DNA of 64,000 nucleotides, taken from the NCBI RefSeq assembly GCF_000372725.1, contig NW_005199591.1, positions 21,509 to 85,508 of the forward strand. The letters are read 5' to 3'. The position numbers and the translations under genes were made by a program. Positions 9,703-19,504 of the stretch are shown here, in pieces (position 1 is the first letter of the stretch; each line of letters begins with the position of its first letter). The notes beneath the pieces are model-generated. The model made no database searches. It worked only from the letters and a program-made list of their open reading frames with translations, and had not been told where the DNA came from. The stretch comes from Emiliania huxleyi CCMP1516. Taxonomy: Eukaryota; Haptophyta; Isochrysidales; Noelaerhabdaceae.

Positions 9703-11188
9703 TCAGCCGACATCGGCCGAGATTGAAGTGGCGAGCTCGCTGGCGGCCTGCAGCAGCCGGTAGCGCTTCGACGGCCTCCACGGACGCGCCTCAGGGAACG
9801 GCAACGGCCTTCCGATCGCGTAGGCGGGGCCGAAGATGCCGCCGAGGCCGCCTAACCAACCGAGTGGCTTGTCAACAGAGAAGACAGAGCGGCTGCGGCC
9901 CAGCGACGCCGCCGAGCCCGCCGGTGTTGCCGAGCGATCGCTCCATCACGTGGCCGATGGTGTACCTGTGTAAAGGTAAGGCACGGTAAGCTTCTCCACA
10001 CACAAAGTGGTGGGGCAAGGGGGTCCGTCCTCTGGTGTGTGCCTGCTCGCGGCAGGCGGCGTGAGCAGTGTCTCTCTTCACGGCTGCAGCCGCGGCGCGG
10101 AGAGGACGCACTTGATGGCGAGTCCACTGGCGTCAAACTTGAGCGAGCAAGCCTGCCGGGACGGAAACGCAGCACACATGGAAGACGAAGGCCGCGGGCG
10201 AGAGGGTGGCCCGCCGTCCATCTCGGGCGAATCGCGCGCGGTCGTCTCTCGGGCGAATCGCGCGCGGTCGTCTCTCGGGCGAATCGCGGGCGGTCGTCTC
10301 GTGTGGGCCGCGGGCGCAAGCTCCGGGCATGCCTGCGGCGGAGTGCTGAACGCTTTGCCGGTCGGCTTGCCGCCGAGGAAGCCGCTGCCGCTGTCGGTGC
10401 CGCTGGCCTGCCGGCCATTGCAAGATGGGGTCGCACCGGATCGCGTACACGGGAGTGGCGCAGAGACAGGCTTGCACGGTCAGGTCTTGTTCCAACGGAG
10501 TTGTGTGTGCGGTCAGGTCTTGTTCCAACGGAGTTGTGTGTGCAGCTGTGAGTGAGAGTTGTCGGCCTCACAGCGCCGTCGGTGCCGCTCGCCTGGCTCG
10601 TGAACCAGACTCTGCCCGCGTCGAGGGGATCGGCCCGGAAGTGGTGGAAGCGCGGGTTCAGGTCGGGGAAGGCGGCCTTAGGGAGTGCCAGTCTCTCACG
10701 GACATGCTGGCAGTGTGCGCTTGGCAATGCTGGGCCGCCGCCTTGAGGTCGAAGCCGCCGACTGCCTTCAAGTACTCGTCGCGAGGGAGCCCGTCCGCGC
10801 CTCCAACGTACGGCCCCATGAAGACAAATTCGGGCGCGAGAAGCTCCGGCTTCTCGGTGCCCTGGCCGTAGAAGAGAAAGGCCTTTGCCGCCGAGATGAG
10901 CTCAGCCTCGCTGAGCGGAAAGTCGAGGGCTCGCAGCGCGGCAGCCTCGTCGAGGAACATCGAGTCGGAGGCCGCGGGTGCCAGCCGAGCGCGTTTCTTT
11001 CCGAGGCGGCCCGCTCCGCGGTGGAAGCCGGCGGTGCCTCCGATGGCGGGCCACACTTGCGAGCCAGTCGGCATGACCTTTCCCTCTAACGACGACGACG
11101 GAAGCCGCACGCCCGAGTCGTACCAGGAGCTGACCGGCGCAGCGCTCAGCGCGGAGCACACGGAGGGCGATAGCAGGAGAAGCGCCAT
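9703..11188 (-). CDS. SnoaL/NTF2-like protein of algal type, six exons
   Basis: Reconstructed on the minus strand. Exon 1 is 11188-10742 with a hydrophobic start (MALLLLSPSVCSALSA) fitting signal plus transit peptide, then AFLFYGQGTEKPELLAPEF. Exon 2 starts at 10676 (AAFPDLNPRFHHFRADPLD). Exon 3 ends at 10333 (LGGKPTGKAFSTPPQ). Exon 4 is 10152-10112 (ACSLKFDASGLAIK). Exon 5 is 9965-9922 (YTIGHVMERSLGNTG). Exon 6 is 9851-9703 (GLGGIFGPAYAIGRPLPFPE). The joined text reads as the conserved algal family with a GNTGGLGG motif, a small alpha+beta barrel of unknown substrate. Introns at 10741-10677 and 9921-9852 use GC donors; the last is flanked by an 18-nt direct repeat with two mismatches. The exon 2-3 junction falls in an AGCGGCACCGAC duplication and has no clean canonical splice pair. 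Confidence 0.75.
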
Positions 11189-11515
11189 TTAGGTGTGTGG
11201 TCGGTGTGCCGCCGTCGATGTCTCTGAAAGTGCACTCTTGAGAGAAGAAAAAAGAGGACGGAGCCCCACAGGCACGCTCATGCACACTAGGCACGGGGCT
11301 GGGTGCACTGGAACAAGGCGGTTCAGAAAAGAAAGGTTCGAATTATCAAAAAAGAAAAGGTTCTTGCACACACACACACACGCTCTCGCGCCAACCGGCG
11401 AGCCTAGCGCAGCGCGAGAGATTTGCGCAGCAACCCGGCCGGGCAACACGCAGGCTTTTTTGTTTTTTGGAAGGCAAGAGTTTTTTTTTCCCGGCGGAGG
11501 ACCCGCCCGGCCGAA
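11189..11515. other. Divergent promoter region
   Basis: Lies between the minus-strand SnoaL-like gene and the plus-strand RING-H2 gene, so both promoters should be here. It has A-runs near 11246-11256 and 11347-11360, a short (CA) run near 11367-11380 and a T-run at 11481-11489. No TATA box that I would defend. Confidence 0.5.
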
Positions 11516-12681
11516 ATGTCCGCGCTCAACCCTTTCGCCGCTGCGTTCGTGCCGAGTGTGGCTCCACCTGCAGGGCCGACGTCGCGGACGCGAGGCCGGG
11601 GCAGGAGGCCAGGACAGTCTGGTCGCTGGGAGGCTCGTGCGCGGGAGGAGGACTGGCGGCTGCCAGGCATCGCGGACCGCGGGCGCGGCCGGAGGGCAGC
11701 GGCGGGACGTGCAGTCGCAGCCCGGGAGCGCGACGACGACGCGTGGACCAGCGTCAGCAGCTGCGACGGAACGAGCGACTGGTCTCTTCCAGGATCTCAC
11801 GCATCTACTGCTGTGTGGGTCCGCCCATCGGCGCCTCCTTCACTCGCCGGCGACGGCGACGAGCCGGCCGCCGACGCCGCCGACGCTGCCGACGCCGCCG
11901 ACACGACCTGCACCGTCTGCTGGGAGCCACTCGGCGCCGGCCGCGTGGTGTCGATCCGCGACTGCGAGCACCTCTTCCACCACGGCTGCACCTCTCTGTG
12001 GCTGAGCTTGGGTCCGCCGGTGAAGGAATGAAGGACTGATGCGGGCTGAATAGGCTGCCTCTACCAGTGGCTGAGCACGAGCCCGAGCTGCCCCAACTGC
12101 CGCATGCCGGCGCACCCCGCCTCAGTCGTCGAGCTGTCTCGCCTCTCTGAAGTCTCCCTCGCCGGGCTCGAGAGCCCCCGCCCACGCGGTGGCCTGGATG
12201 AGGCGGACGGCGACAGTGTCGCCAGCGCCTCCACCTTCGCCTCCTTCACCACGGCAAGAGGATGGCCCCGCGTCGCGCCGGCCGCTCCCGCGGCGCCAGC
12301 GCCCCCGCCCAGCGCGTCATACGCGGACGTGCTCCTCCGGCGTGCGGAGGAGGCGGCGCGGGCACGGATGGTGGCGGCGGCGGCCGCGGCGGCCGCCGCC
12401 GAGCAGCAGGAGGCCGCCCGCTCCAAAGTGCTGCGGCTGCAGGTCTCGGGCTCTCCTCCCGCTCGCACCGCCCGCGCCGCCGCACCGCTCCTTGCCCGCT
12501 GGCTCACCGGTGTAGGAGTGTCCACTTATAGGAGCGACCGGCTGCCGCCGCCGCCAGCACGTGCGTCGTGCACGGCCGCGTGCTCCTCGCTCCGCCGTCG
12601 TCGCGCGGCCGCGCAGGCAGGAGGGGGCGGCTGCGGTTGGCCGGAGCCGGACTCGACCGCGTCGATGAGGAGGAGGAGTGA
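11516..12681 (+). CDS. RING-H2 finger protein, putative E3 ubiquitin ligase
   Basis: Three exons: 11516-11984, 12054-12509 and 12617-12681, giving 329 residues ending in VDEEEE. Joining exon 1 to exon 2 creates a full RING-H2: CTVC, then DCEHLFHHGC, LYQWL and CPNC, with spacing C-x2-C-x14-C-x-H-x2-H-x2-C-x10-C-x2-C. Neither exon alone has it, so intron 11985-12053 (69 nt, GC-AG) is strongly supported. It is bounded by an imperfect 24-nt direct repeat (11984-12007 and 12053-12076). The second intron, 12510-12616 (GT-AG), is chosen because it gives a stop codon before the next gene; it is less certain. An Ala-rich helical part lies near the C-terminus. Known RING-H2 proteins recruit E2 enzymes; the target is unknown. 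Confidence 0.75.
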
Positions 12682-12818
12682 ATCGCGTGTGAAATCGTGC
12701 GCATGTGAGGAAGACGGGGGGGGGACGGGGGTGTCCAGATATATGTGCCCGACAACTACCAAGGCGCGGAAACCTTGCCACTGGGTTGCGGCGTTGTGTG
12801 TGCGTGTATACGATCCAC

Positions 12819-13464
12819 ATGGGCTCAAAACTGTCCATCTTCAAGAGGCAGGGCCCCGAGATCATCGTGTTCAACGATCTCGAAACGATCGAAAACAGGT
12901 ACCCACGGCGTCGAGCCTACCTCGTCGACAGGGAAGAAAGTCAACTTCCTCGTCTACTCGTATCCCGGCAAAGACCTGCCCGGCCAGCCCGACTCAGCGA
13001 AGAATGCTATGCCGACGCAGTGGGCCCCTTTGGTCAGCGACGACTCCGTCTTGCCACCCGACCCAACAACCAACCTCGGCAAGTGGGGCTATGACGGCGA
13101 CGGCAAGACGCAGGGCTACCTCCTCGAGGAAAAGCTCCCCGGCGACGAGCTGCCCCGGCCGACAATCCCACCGGTATGGACGCCGGGCAACGCGACCTTG
13201 CCCTTTGGGCATTACAAGGGCGTGCTCAACCCCGCCTTCGCCAACTTTCCGAACTACTATCCGCTCGGTCAGTTCCCTATTGAGGGCAGGTACCCGCCTG
13301 ACGTCGCCAACCTGGCCGCCGACCTCGCGTGCGAACGACTTCTCGCACTCAAAGCCCACAATGTTCATGTTGTGACCCTTTCCCCTCTGCTGCACAGGTG
13401 CTGGTCTGTGCGCGCCGAGGCAAAGACGGTGGTCGAGTTTGCCGGGCACGAGCTCGCTGATTAG
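12819..13464 (+). CDS. Hypothetical protein with possible N-myristoylation start
   Basis: The Met at 12819 opens MGSKLSIFKRQGPEIIVF, whose MGxxxS start fits N-myristoylation. The downstream part, in the next frame from about 12895, is clearly protein-like (GKKVNFLVYSYPGKDLPG, LGKWGYDGDGKTQGYLLEE, NPAFANFPNYYPLGQFP). The two frames meet at GAAAACAGGTACC near 12891-12903 without a workable splice pair, so either one base is wrong or a tiny unusual intron is present. The last 30 codons may also be an intron plus a final exon starting at 13399 (acceptor CTGCACAG). No family is recognised. Confidence 0.45.
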
Positions 13465-13946
13465 TTGGCGCCCGGAAGTCGCACTAGACTGTGCTGGCCG
13501 ACCGCCCCACGCCTCTCGTCGCAATCACACATCTGCTCGCTCGCGCGTTACGCCCGATTGTCGCTCGGCGCGATGCGTGGAAATAGATAGTGGGCGCAGG
13601 CGTGCAAAATTTCTGCTTGCGAAATCCACCCCTCGATAGGTAGTCTCCCCTCCCCCTCGCTGGTGTGTTCGTTTGGGGGGTCATAAGATAACAAAAACTC
13701 CCGAGCTCCCCGGCCCTGGACGATGTGAGGTTGATAACTGCACTCCAAGTGCTCCAAGTACAAACAATGACGAAATGGTAATGGAGAAGCTGCTAACAGC
13801 CCCCTCTCCGGTGGCACACGGCGCCCACGCCCGCCGCGACCGGTCTACAATCCCGCAACCCATGAAGTTGAGCAACGGCGCCCCCCTTTTGCAACCCCCC
13901 CCCCCCCCCCCCCCGAAAGAGTGCCAACCCAACACGGCCCGCGGCC
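13465..13946. other. Intergenic with dispersed 23-mer and poly-C
   Basis: Contains at 13737-13759 the reverse complement of ACTTGGAGCACTTGGAGTG plus CAGT, an exact 23-nt match to 33259-33281. A C-run of about 20 bases lies near 13895-13914. It separates two genes that converge here. No coding signal is seen. Confidence 0.6.
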
Positions 13947-16900
13947 TCAGTAGAGGTCCCGCATGCTGCTGCTCGACCGGCTCGCGCGCGGCGGCGGCAG
14001 GTCGATCGTCTCCTCCTGCTGCTCCTCGCGCGGCCTGAGCAGCCACAGCAGCGGCAGCGGCGCCCTCGCGATGCACTTCTTGAGAGGCGACGGCGCCCCG
14101 ACAGCAGTCTCCGAAGGCCCCGCCTCGGGCTCCGACCGCGGCGGCGCTGCCGACGCCGGCCCGTCACCGCCCGCCGCCTCGGCGAAGCTCATGTGGCGGT
14201 ACGAGGTGTCGGCGGCGCCCGGCCGAGCGGCGGCGCCCGCCTCCTCGTCCGCGATGGCGCGCGCGTTCTGCGGGGGCGCGGCCTGGCGGATGGCGAACGC
14301 GCCGGCGACGAGGCAGATGAGCGCCGCGAGGTCGATGGTGTAGCCGAGGGAGCGGTGGTTGAAGGGGTAGGGCAGCGGGCAGGACGAGGTGTGCTGCAGG
14401 CAGGGGAGGTCGTTGCAGACCGGCTCGAGGGCGGAGGTGGTGGCGAGCGAGCAGAGCGAGAGGAGGCAGGCCCACCAGAAGCAGCGCACCGCGCGCACCG
14501 CGCTCCCGCCGCCGACGAACTTCGCCTTGACGTCGCGCGCCCACGCCTCCGTGTCGAGCAGCCCGTCGAGGTACATGTCCTTTGCCATCGCAACCGCGCC
14601 GCCGTTCGCCGCCGCCTGCGCCACCCGCGCGGCGGAGGGGCGCTCGCCGTCGACGAGCTCGACCCACCCGATGTCCTCGTCGCCGCGCGAGCGCAGGAGC
14701 AAGTCGCACTCGAGGAGCAGCAGCAACCACGCATAGGCGGCGAGCAGCGCCATCAGCACGGTGATGATCCAGTCGTTGAGGCTGCAGAGGAGGCAGTACA
14801 CGCCGAGCGCGAACACCACGTCGATCACGCGCAGGTGCAGCGCCGTGTCCATCCCGAGCGATCGCCAGAAGGACGCCAGCCGCGCCGGCACCACCGACGC
14901 GCCGCAGCAGCCGCCCAGCCGGCGTATCGAGCGCGAGCGGGCCCCCGCGAGCCAAGCGCGGGCGGCTCCGACGCAGCCGCACACCTGCCGCCCAGCCTCG
15001 CGCAGCCCGAGCGACCGCGCGACAGTGGCGCCGGCCGCGCCTCCTGCTTCGCCGGCGGCGGCGGCGCGAGAGCCGCGCGGGCCAGAGAGCCGCGCGCCGC
15101 CGTACGGAAGCACAAAGGGCGGCACCCCGTCGGGCGAGCCGCCGGGCGAGGGCAGCTCGGGCGAGGCCGGCGCTCGCCGCGCCGAGGGGGCGGGCGCCGC
15201 CGTCGCGCGCGCCGCCGAGGCGGCCTCGCGCAGCTGCGCGATGAGGAGCGCCTTCCGCTCCCCCCTCCGCTGCGCCGGCTCGGAGCGCTCCTCCTCGGGG
15301 CCCCGCTCGGCGGCGCGGCGGGAGGGGGCGTCGGCGTCGGCGTCGGCGTCGGCCGGCTGCAGGTGGACGGAGAGGGAGAGGTAGTAGACGGCGAGCAGCG
15401 CGCCGGCGTAGCACAGGTCGGCGTACCGCATAAGGACGAGGTAGTACCACTGGTCGTCGGAGAGTAGGGAGCGGGTGAGGGCGCGCAGGCCGCAGGCGGT
15501 GCAGACGCATCCGAGGTAGAGGACGAGGGCATGCTTGACGCCGTGGGGCATGCGCGGCTGGCAGAGGAGGAGGTAGAGGGCGACGAGGAAGGCGAGGCCG
15601 GCGAGCGCGCCCTCTGGCAGCGCCGTGACGGGCGAGTGGTCGCTGCACCAGTGGGACGAGTTGACGAGCGTGAAGAGGACGAAGCCGGCGACGAAGACGG
15701 CGAAGAGGAGCAGGGTCGAGGCGGCAAAGATGAGCAGGCAGGCGACGCAGGTGGCAAGCCAGGTCGCGCCGTGCGCTGTCTTGTTGACGAGCCACGCAAA
15801 GAGCGGCAGCACCGTGCGCTCGGCCAGCGATCCGACCTTGCCGAGCCCACGCGCGCCGGCAAAGGCAGCGCGGTCGACGACGGACGAGCCCGCGTCAGCG
15901 ACGCCGTCTCCGTCGCCGTCGAAGTGCGCGCTGAAGCGACGCGTCGCTGCGCCGCCGGACGAGACGGCGCGCAGGAACTGCTCGAGCAGGGAGTCGATGT
16001 CATCGTCGTCGTCCATCGACGCGAGCTGATCGCGCGCGTGCTTGAGCAGCGTCTCGATCTTGGGCACGAGCAGCACCGCGGCCGTCATCGCCGTCAGCGC
16101 CGCCAGGACGAAGATGTATCGCAGGATCGGCCCCGAGAGCGAGGTTGTCTGGTGCAGAAGCCCCCACACGTTCTCGACCTGCCCGTTGAGCTGCGGCCGC
16201 ACCACACTGTCGCAGAGGAACTTGGGCACGTCGGGGCACTGGAAGGCCTCGGCGGGCACGATGCCAAACGTCTGCTGGTGCACGCGGTCCAGGAGCGCGT
16301 AGATGGAGTCGGCGCCCGCAGAGTGGCCGGTCGCGCACGAGATGAGTCCCTGCGGTCACGGGAGCACGTGTCTGTGGGTATGCCGTGGCAGCGGGTCGCG
16401 CGTGCGGAGGAGGGAGTGGAGGCGGGGGATCTCGGAAGCGAGCGTCTCGGAAGTGTCTCGGAAGCGTCTCGGAAGTGTCTCGGACGTGTCTCGGACGTGT
16501 CTCGGAAGTGTCTCGGACGTGTCTCGGAAGTGCTTCGGCCTGCAAGAAGCGCTGCGCCGACAAGAGCCGCGACGTGAGCGCCTCAAAGTCGGGGTCGCCG
16601 CGCAAGGACGAGAGGTCGACCTCCTCGTCGGGCGTCCCCTCGACGCCCGCCGCGCGGAAGATGGCCAGCTCGCTTGCCGTGCGCGGCCGCACGCCGTCGG
16701 GCGCGAAGCGCAGCCCGCGAAAGTCCATCGTCACGCGCGGCACGAGGTGGAAGTCGCAGCGGGAGAAGGCGGTGAAGATCTCGTCGCGCTGCAGGTCGAG
16801 CTTGGTGAGGAGGAGGGACGACTCGGGCTCCAGCTGGAGGCGGAAGCCGCCGCGCAGCTGCTGCGACTGCTCGTCTAGCAGTCCCTCCACCGGCTGGACC

Positions 16901-17974
16901 GGCCAGGACAGGTCGAGCACGTACTCGCCGCTGCAGACGACGTTGAGGCCCGTCACCTGCCCGCCGATGCGGAAGGGGAGGCAGTACTCGGTCTCGACCT
17001 CGCGCATCACAAAGTCCTTGCACTCGAAGCCTTCCACCGCGATGTTGTCGATGCCGTCGCCCAGATACGGCCGGACGACAGGCAGCAGCACGCTCTTGGC
17101 GAGGCTCGCCTAAGCTCAGAGGAGGACTCACGTTCGGGTCATCTCGGGTGATCTCGGGTGATCTCGGGTGATCTCGGGTGATCTCGCTCGCCTGCCAACC
17201 GCTCACGCCCGCCGCCTCGAGCCCCGCCTCGGCGGCGCCGTTTGGGATGCCTCCGGAAAGGGTCTGGCGGGGCATCTCGAGCGACGCGTTGAGGATCCCC
17301 GCGAGCAACTCCCCGTTGAGGAATGCCTGCCCATGCGACTGTGCGTACGTGTCCAGCGTCGGCTGCTCCGTGCAAGTGGTGTCGAGAGCCGCATGCATCA
17401 GGCCGACCCAAGGAGGGTGCGGCGGCGGCGGCGGCGGCGACGGCGGGGCGGGGGGTTGGGGCGGCGCGGGCGGCGCAGGCGGTGGCTGAGGGGAGGGGTA
17501 GATGTTGGTGCAGCAGTGCTTCCCCTCACACCCTGTGTCGCCGCACCCCTCCTGCCCGGTCCAGCCGCGGCGGCAGCAGAGGCCGGAGCCGCAAAAGCCG
17601 GTGGCACACACGCCGCCGTAACCGCCCAGGCTGAAGGAGGAGAGGCCGCACGCCTGCACGCAGGGCTCACCCTCGTTCTCCACTGGCGGCGGCGGCGGCG
17701 GAGGCGGCGAGGACGGTGGAGGCAGGGGTGGTGGCGGCGGCGCCTCCGGCGGAGGTGGCGGCGGCGGCGGCGGCGGCGGCGAGGGTGGTAGTGATGGCGG
17801 CGGCGGCAGAGGCGGAGGTGGGTTTGGGGGACTCGGCGGTGGCGAGAGCGGAGGACGGCTCGGCGGGCTGGGAGGCGCCGTCGGCGGCTGATCGCCGGAG
17901 CCAAAGAGCCAGAGAGGCGTGCGCTGATGAGGGCCGACGGCTGCTGCAGTGACCTCATGCGTGCCGGTGAGCAT
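13947..17974 (-). CDS. Large multipass membrane protein with Ser/Pro-rich and Cys-rich ectodomain
   Basis: Three exons: 17974-17192, 17109-16540 and 16349-13947, in frame for 1251 residues. The N-terminal part has a long Pro/Ser tract (PPSPPSRPPLSPPPSPP), then a Cys-rich region with about 14 Cys (VCATGFCGSGLCC, GCGDTGCEGKHCC), then a folded ectodomain (PYLGDGIDNIAVEGFECKDF). Exon 3 carries at least eight hydrophobic segments, an acidic DDDDD patch, DGDGDGVAD resembling half an EF-hand, an Ala/Pro/Arg-rich cytosolic loop and further helices (VIDVVFALGVYCLLCSLNDW). It is probably a wall-anchored or cell-surface protein; function unknown. The true start could be upstream, since no signal peptide is visible at 17974. 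Intron 17191-17110 has a GC donor, an AGGCGAGC direct repeat at both ends and CCGAGATCAC tandem units inside. Intron 16539-16350 (GC-AG) contains (ACTTCCGAGACACGTCCGAG) repeats. Confidence 0.75.
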
Positions 17975-18261
17975 GGTGGGAGAGGAGGACGGAGCCTTAG
18001 CCCCTGGCGCGCGCCTTGGGACGTGCCGCTCTCAGCCGGAGAGCCAGACGCACCCTCGAGGTCTCCCTGGAGCACAGTGACCCCCCCCGCCCCCCCCCGG
18101 ATAGGTATGAGAGGTTACCCTGGATGGGCGGGGCCTCTACTCGCCAGGGACGTGCCTCAACTATCATATAAAAAGCCATGAAAAGAATTTCAAAAATAAA
18201 AAAGGACTCTCAAAAGAATTTTTTTGGCCCGAGCTACACCTCTCACATCCAGGGCCGGGCG

Positions 18262-18498
18262 GGGAGCTAAGAACAAAGAGAAGCGCACCCAGCGGGCCGG
18301 ATGATCGGCATCGGGTTACGGGCTAGAGAGCCCTAGCCCTGGGGGGTGCGCGTTCGCGTAAACGCACAACCCCGCACCCCGGGCCCGAAATCGCACAGAG
18401 TCACGCAACACGGGGTCCCTGCGTTCGCAGGGGAAGGGCCATAAAGTAAACACGGGTCTCCGAGGGTTAGCTCCGCGCTCCAGGTTTCCCCTAGCAGC
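18262..18498 (+). repeat. Dispersed repeat B, copy 1 (matches 26785-26945)
   Basis: Shares GAAGCGCACCCAGCGGGCCG, GATCGGGTTACGGGCTAGAG-like text, CCCTAGCCCTGGGGGGTGCG, TAAAGTAAACACGG and CTAGCAGCGGAACGCC with the second copy. This copy has about 70 extra bases (around 18358-18427) located between two GCGTTCGC motifs; copy 2 retains only one such motif. Confidence 0.85.
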
Positions 18499-18628
18499 AG
18501 AACGCCCGCGGATTTTTCTTTTTGATTTGGGTTCAGGAGGGTTTGGGAAGGGTTGCGCTCCTACGCTGCTGTGCTGGGTTCCTGGGCTCCTGGGTGGGTG
18601 GGGTTCCTGAAGAACAAAGAGAAGCGGC

Positions 18629-18657
18629 AGACAGACAGACAGACAGACAGACATACA

Positions 18658-18691
<34 letters not shown>

Positions 18692-18692
18692 T
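18629..18692 (+). repeat. (GACA)n(CA)n microsatellite
   Basis: A compound tandem repeat of GACA units followed by CA units. It produces meaningless Thr/His/Asp frames on the plus strand and Val/Cys frames on the minus strand. Confidence 0.95.
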
Positions 18693-19504
18693 ACGGAGGT
18701 CGTACACACATACACACACGCTAATTAAAGACGTACATGCTGGTGGGGTGGGGGGGGGGAGGGGGGGGGTGGGGGGGAGTGCAGAGAGGGGGGGGAGGGG
18801 CCGGGTGCACACACCGGCCATTGAGTTGTAGTCAGCCGCGGCCACAGCCGACGCCAGCCCGGCCGTCGCGCCCTGTCTTAGTCTTCTATAGGCTGAAGAG
18901 GACATCTGCGCTTAATATTGCGGGCGGGCGGGCGGGCGGCGGCGCCCGGGCGGGGCGGGATTCCACTTTGTATTCGCCGCACGCCTCCCTATACCGGTAT
19001 AAATTCCCAGGTAGCGTAGGGTGCCGAACTTAAGGTAAGGTAGCTTGAGTTAGGGAGCCCTTTTCCTCTGACCGAACTCCTGTTCTAATGTGCCTAAACT
19101 CCTGCTACCCACCTCTCGGTCCAGCCCGGCACCGGCACATACGGGCCCCGCGGCCCGCACCACTGAGGCATCTCCCTCCTACGCTACGAACACCTACGCT
19201 CAAGTACGAGTGCCTACGCTACTAGATTCCCTACTCCTCCTCCTCCTCCTCCTCCTCCTCCCCCTCCTCCTCCTCCCCCTCCTCCTCCTCCTCCTTCCTC
19301 CTCACTCTCGCCGCACCCTCGTCAGCTCCACGTCAGCTGACAGCTCCGGCCGTCGGACCAAAAAAGAAATCCCCGGGCCCTAACTGCTGCTACCCCGTGC
19401 CTAACTCAGTGCAAAGCACCTAACTCGCCTCACGGTATTTTTGTCCGAGCTACACGCTGTCGCCGCAGAGCAACGCGTCCGCCCATCGCCTCGACTCCCT
19501 CTCG

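Larger units (their letters stand above)
17975..19504. other. Repeat-rich intergenic region
   Basis: No gene is supported. It holds dispersed repeat B copy 1 (18262-18498), a GACA/CA microsatellite (18629-18692), G-runs near 18744-18800, AT-rich stretches near 18170-18225 and a CTC tandem (19226-19310). The upstream region of the transportin gene from about 19030 has repeated CCTAACTCCTG and CCTACGCT motifs. Confidence 0.6.

Noticed and set aside
13375-13375. Reading the RING-H2 second exon through to the stop at 13375
   Set aside because: That would overlap the next gene and pass through a low-sense Arg/Thr/Ser stretch; splicing at 12509/12617 gives a natural acidic end.
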